From Vesta saturnalis (lineage: Eukaryota > Arthropoda > Insecta > Coleoptera > Lampyridae): a stretch of DNA of 64,000 bases. This document shows positions 59,616 to 64,000 of this stretch, in pieces. The stretch is from the NCBI GenBank assembly GCA_036346205.1, contig JARFJB010001495.1:3650001-3714000 (forward strand), given 5' to 3'. Each line of letters starts with the position of its first letter. The first letter of the stretch is position 1. A model generated the notes under the pieces. The model was given only the letters and a program-made list of their open reading frames with translations, made no database searches and was not told the DNA's origin. The translations under genes were made by a program, and so were the position numbers.

Positions 59616-60769
59616 ACAGCACTTGATTTTAATAGCAGTTTCTATTAATATAATGATGATTTAATAATGCTTAGCGTATTGGATTTTAATGTGTATTTTG
59701 TAATTTTCTTTTACTAAATCTTATCACGTGTAATCGAACTAACGATTTCATATTTCTTGTTAATCGAAAGTATGTTTCATAATTTTCAATTCAATCAATT
59801 AAATTCAATAGCTAGGTTTAACATATAGGACGAATAACTGTAATTGTTTATCGAAATACTAAAACTTTGTCATGTAAAATTGCAATACAAAATCACCTGT
59901 ATTAATCAATCCAATATTAATGCTAGCGTGTTTTGATATGTGTAATAATGAAATTTTAATCATTTTCAAATGATACCTAACGTAAAACTGTTGGGTTCAT
60001 TTTCTGTGTAAACTGTTCATAAATTCGATCTTGCGTTATTAATCTCTACGTCTACGTTTGTAGGTCGTAACCTTGAGTATGCGTTCGGTAATTATAGAAT
60101 TCACAATCATTCACATTAACTCAAATTTTAGCAATTGTATCTGTAACGTAAATTCTTAAAATCAATTTATAGCTTCAATGGTATACCTGCTATAGCTTTG
60201 AGTCATGAATAATTCTCTTTAATAGCAATTTCACTATCTTTACACTTCATGATAGACTACGATACCAACTCTTAAAGTTTCATTGACTATTGGATGTTAG
60301 CTAATATCAATGATTCCGACATGTAGACTTCGAATTCGTCTTGAGAGGCAATTGATTTTCCTCCAGTATTTTCTATATACATTGAGAAACAAGCTTTGCT
60401 GTAGCTCTGTCGTCCCATATGAGGCCCCGGGAGTATGAAGAGCATAATAAAATATTTTGCTGATAGAATGATTGAGTCTACTTAAACGATTAGAGACCCA
60501 CTAAAAAACCACCGAATAGGTGTCCACCTCGGAAATATGGATGTTGATGCGAATCCACCGCAAAAATCTGCGGAAGCGAGCTAAGAAGAAGTTCTTGGTC
60601 ATTACAAGAGGTTATGAAAATATGGATAAAATTTTGTAATAAGGAAAGCATTGTATTGAAGGCTTGGTACCTTGAACAGTAATTACCCCTATTCAGCACG
60701 ATCAAATAAATGTCCACGTTTAAAACAGAACTTAAATTCAAGAAATTAAAGTAAAGACACGTTTACCTA
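59616..60769. other. AT-rich DNA, nothing recognised
   Basis: A minus-strand frame of 83 codons (60,490-60,741) has no motif and is not called. Confidence 0.45.
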
Positions 60770-60967
60770 CGCCGAGATCCAGAAAAGTATGACTTATTGG
60801 ATACATCAGGATTAATCCTGCTTAATAATATCCAGGAACGAATCTTCTTTGACGCTAGATCCTCGACAGATCTTGCACTGTGCTCTCCACGGTTAGCACC
60901 GAGCCTCACGTGGGTGGTAGCTAACGACCTACATGCAAGTGGTTGCTTTCCCATTACGATCAGTACT
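60770..60967 (+). pseudogene. Non-LTR retrotransposon endonuclease (EEP) fragment
   Basis: LLDTSGLILLNN then STDLALCSPRLAPSLTWVVA and NDLHASGCFPITI match the end of the apurinic-type endonuclease of jockey-type elements, with the typical S-x-D-L-x-L-C-S-P motif and the H of D-L-H-x-S-D-H-x-P changed (SGCFP). Only about 65 codons remain. The element is cut at about 60,970, near the start of the Penelope-like copy B. Confidence 0.75.
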
Positions 60968-61079
60968 TACAATATAGGGTGCACTCAACGTTCCCGGAAA
61001 GGTGCAACACAATATGCGCAGATTGGGACACAATGGGATATAATACAATATAAGACAAGACAATATCAGAAACTTCCAA

Positions 61080-61361
61080 CCAAACCACGTAAGCTTTGAC
61101 ATTGTGAGTCTATTCACAAATGTGTCTACCGATAAGGCACTAACTATCATAAGGGACAAGCTGGGAAAGGACGAAACGTTAGACGAACGCACGCAACTCT
61201 CGGTAAACACAATAATAGAACTTCTGACAATATGCATTAGAACTACATATTTCAGGTAGAAGACAAATTCTACCAACAAGAGTTTGAGATGGCGATAAGT
61301 TCCTCACTATCACCCATAGTGAAATATACATATATATATATGATATATATATATATATATA

Positions 61362-61401
<40 letters not shown>

Positions 61402-62420
61402 TATATATATATATATATGGAAGACTTTGAAGACCAAGCGATATTCGAATTCACAGAGAAACAAGCATGTAGTTTAGATACGTGGACGATACTTTCGTAA
61501 TTTGGCAACACTGCAAGCATAAGCTAGATGAATTCTAAGATCATCTAAATAGCCGCAAACCCTCCATAAAATTCACAATGGAATTGGAGTCGGAACAAAA
61601 ACTGTCATTCCTGGATGTACCTGTACACAGGAATGGCAATACTTTCACGACAAGTGTATACAGGCAACCTTCCCACACGAGGAGATGCCTACACTACAAC
61701 TCCAATCACCATAAAAACATGAAGTTAGGCGTGGCAGAATGCTTGTACGATAGAGCAAAAACAATATGCTCAAAACAAGAGGACCTGATCAAAGAAAAAG
61801 AAAACATCACTAGAACACTCAAGGAAAGTGGCTACCCCGATCTAACACCTAAACTAAACAAGGAAATGGTAACCGAAAAAGAAGAACCTAAATATACAGC
61901 GATAATACCATGTATACAAGATACCTCAGACAAAATACGAAGGATAGACAGTAAATACAAGATAAGCACTGCCTTCAAATCGACAAGAACGCTCAGAGGA
62001 ATACTATCCAAAACCAAACTATACAATGAAGATCAGAATTCCAAGAATTGTGTATACAACGTACCATGCGAATGCGGCAGAGCATATATAGGAGAGAGCA
62101 GTAGACCACTCAAAGTGAGAACGCAGGAACATAAGAACAACGTCCGCAAGGGCGAAACAGAAAGATCAAGAACCGCCGAACATGTCTGGAACAAAGACCA
62201 CCGCGTCCAATGGGATAACATACAAATAGTGGCAAAACACGAGAACACAACTCGTCGGAAATTCAAAGAAGCCACATACATCGCACTAGCAGAAAATCCA
62301 ATAAGCCAAGCTAGTGTAGAAATGAAACCCATATGGATTCCAATAATGCGCGAAGAGCTAAGCGAATACACCTGCGCAAGAGTTACGGCGCAACATGCAA
62401 CATATATATATATATGATAT
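61080..62420 (+). pseudogene. Penelope-like element, RT and GIY-YIG nuclease (lineage 2, copy B)
   Basis: RT: VSFDIVSLFTNVSTDKALTI with the first catalytic Asp, DERTQLSVNTIIELLTICIR, a frame change, then FYQQEFEMAISSSLSPIV, an intervening AT microsatellite (61,325-61,418), DFEDQ, and intact YVDD at 61,479-61,490. After a stop near 61,537 a 279-codon frame (61,578-62,417) is open: LSFLDVPVHRNGNTFTTSVY, CLYDRAKTICSKQEDL, a linker, then the GIY-YIG nuclease with NCVYNVPCECGRAYIGESSR, the arginine in KVRTQEHKNN, AEHVWNKDH and the glutamate in KFKEATYIAL. The nuclease domain looks complete. The element as a whole is inactive because of the stop, the frame change and the microsatellite in RT. Confidence 0.9.
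61325..61418. repeat. (AT)n microsatellite inside the RT coding region
   Basis: AT tracts broken by GATAT and AAATAT separate SLSPIV from MEDFED in the RT frame. In related RTs these are joined by a short A-N-I-Y-type stretch. Confidence 0.9.
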
Positions 62421-62448
62421 ATCATATATATAGTATATATATATATAT
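62398..62448. repeat. (AT)n microsatellite with palindromic breaks
   Basis: Directly follows the GIY-YIG frame of copy B; ATATGATATATCATATATATAG gives small hairpins. Confidence 0.9.
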
Positions 62449-62473
62449 ATAAGTTCTAAAAAATATATATTGG

Positions 62474-62545
62474 ACTACTCAGTGGCTCAGCGGTAAAGGA
62501 GCCAGACTAGTAAGTGAAAGGCACCAAGTTCGAATCAGAGATTAG
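62474..62545 (+). repeat. tRNA-like segment in the Penelope-like tail
   Basis: TGGCTCAGCGGTAAAGGAGC matches an A box and AGTTCGAATCAG a B box with two mismatches. The spacing suits a pol III promoter. It could be a SINE head or a promoter-like part of the Penelope tail. Part of it (AGTGAAAGGCACCAAG) also recurs after copy A. Confidence 0.45.
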
Positions 62546-62619
62546 CCAAGTGTTTTGAGAAAAAATTATATACAGCATATGAATTCGACTCAAGTGCGAA
62601 AACAGTCCTTCTCAGGACT

Positions 62620-62662
62620 AAGCCTGATGACGGAAGCAGAGCCCGCTTCCGAAACGTCGCGC
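62620..62662 (+). ncRNA. Candidate hammerhead ribozyme (copy B tail)
   Basis: CTGATGA (62,624-62,630), one base, helix II GGAAGC (62,632-62,637) and GCTTCC (62,645-62,650) with a 7-base loop, then GAAAC and GTC (62,651-62,658). GC before the core can pair with GC after the GTC to start helix I. Helix III is minimal. This matches the layout known for ribozymes in Penelope-like elements. Activity is inferred. Confidence 0.65.
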
Positions 62663-62744
62663 CCCAAAAGCAAAAACAGTGGAAACAGACCGATTAACTC
62701 CACTAATAGGAAACCACAGTTACAAAACACTTATAATACAGAAA

Positions 62745-63420
62745 CAGACAGCAAAAGACAATACAAGGCAATACAGAACAATACAAGGCACTCCAAGACA
62801 ATACAAGACAATACAAGAATAAGGCAATCAAGATAATACATAGACAATACAAGACTAATATCAAGACAATACAAGAAATACAAGAAATACAAGACAATAC
62901 AAGACAATACAAGACAATACAATAATAAAGACAATACAAGACAATATAAGACAATACAAGACAATACAAGACAATAAAGATAATACAAGACAATACAAGA
63001 CAATACAAGACAATATCAAGACAATACAAGACAATATAAGACAATACAAGACAATAAAGACAATAAAGACAATACAAGACAATACAAGACAATACAAGAC
63101 AATGGACAAGTACAGATAATAGAGACAATATAAGACAATAAAGACAATACAAGACAATACAAGACAATACAAGACAATATAAGAAATACAAGACAATACA
63201 AAGACAATACAAGACAATAAAGACAATACAAGACAATACAAGACAATACAAGACAATACAAGACAATACAAGACAATACAAGACAATACAAGACAATACA
63301 AGACAATACAAGACAATACAAGACAATACAAGACAATACAAGACAATACAAGACAATACAAGACAATACAAGACAATACAAGACAATACAAAACAATATT
63401 AGACAATACAAGACAATATA
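62745..63420. repeat. 10-bp satellite (AGACAATACA)n
   Basis: AGACAATACA is irregular at the start (AAGGCAATAC, AATAAAG slips) and regular between 63,225 and 63,390. The leucine/cysteine-rich minus-strand open frames are artefacts. It begins about 85 bases after the ribozyme core. Confidence 0.95.
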
Positions 63421-64000
63421 TTGCAGTACAGTACCGTACAGAGGAGGACAATATAATGCAATGTCAAATTGATCATCGTAAAGAACAGCTGTTCTTACAT
63501 TTTACGACATAGATTCAATTTTCTAAAATTTTACTTTCTTTGTTTTTTTACTTTTAAAGCCATACGTAAAGTATTGTTTTCCTGAAAAAATCTATCTCGA
63601 GTTTTCAACGAATTTACACGTTTTCCTCATTTTGAAATTCGTCTAGATCATTTTCAACTTGATGTCTAGTAACGTTTTAATGGTAATTCAATTTTAGATA
63701 AGATTTGCCTATAGAAAATTTTAGTACAAAATCAAATAAGCCTAAAAAATACATTATACATCATGTGCATGTATTAATGTTGTAGTACGTAATATTTATT
63801 ACTTTTTTACAATAGAAATAATTGCACTCGTGTCACGTCAGATTTTATTAATTTATTGGACATTATTTTTATCCACTATATGAGTGTTACTTACTAGTAC
63901 TTCAAAGGAGAATCATTTTATTTTGATAGCTAAATATCAAAATTGATTCTCGTATTTAATTTTATTGAGACTTTTTTTATAGACTATGTTTGGTAAAAAT
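63421..64000. other. AT-rich DNA with one short interspersed repeat
   Basis: 63,575-63,630 is the inverse of 52,205-52,260 (GAGTTTTCAACGAATTTACACG). Otherwise nothing was recognised. Confidence 0.5.

Noticed and set aside
62703..63451. Leucine/cysteine/valine-rich minus-strand frames up to 227 codons
   Set aside because: Translation of the AGACAATACA satellite; three overlapping frames at once.

Overview
The window is AT-rich eukaryotic repeat DNA. It has spliceosomal-type introns, no operons and no ribosome binding sites. The transposons are of kinds common in arthropods: pogo, piggyBac, mariner-like, Polinton/Maverick, Penelope-like and jockey-type. An insect or other arthropod is the most likely source, but nothing fixes the species. 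Almost everything recognisable is a decayed mobile element or simple-sequence DNA. Only two pieces look like host coding DNA: a two-exon gene for a 66-residue secreted peptide (1,904-2,159, +) and one internal exon (53,362-53,528, -). Neither has a recognised family.

Layout. From 0 to 6.4 kb: a TTAA-flanked hairpin MITE, the peptide gene, a non-LTR RT fragment, and a 2.4 kb compound hexanucleotide microsatellite. From 2.2 to 20 kb (and again at 50 kb): an interspersed family that carries a (GTGTGC)-like microsatellite at a fixed internal site, with subterminal inverted repeats and a terminal hairpin. I read it as a Helentron/DINE-1-like family. One copy was split by a pogo element (6,928-9,215) and by a fold-back mariner-like element (9,379-12,961). 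From 15.3 to 15.8 kb: a mariner deletion derivative. From 21.9 to 26.1 kb: a piggyBac element with a second pogo element inside it.

From 26.4 to 44.5 kb: a Polinton locus, minus strand. The gene order is integrase chromodomain, F54H12.2-like minor capsid protein, a glycine-rich virion-type protein, major capsid protein, adenain-like protease. The protease end of the element is repeated in tandem (copies near 32.3, 34.1 and 38.1 kb) and is fused to nearly 6 kb of a 9-bp satellite (ATCAATCAA). Much of 29-36 kb looks like damaged consensus sequence.

From 44.5 to 49.7 kb and 60.7 to 62.7 kb: at least three Penelope-like lineages with GIY-YIG nuclease remains. Three of their tails carry hammerhead-ribozyme cores of the same geometry. 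From 50 to 60.5 kb: mostly unannotated AT-rich DNA with tRNA-derived SINE heads, an RT fragment, a mariner-like terminus, a duplicated ~0.9 kb block with TAATGG arrays, and the candidate exon. From 62.7 to 63.4 kb: a 10-bp satellite (AGACAATACA).

No autonomous element is intact. Every transposase, RT and Polinton gene is truncated, frameshifted or interrupted, except possibly the small glycine-rich Polinton protein, which is one open frame.
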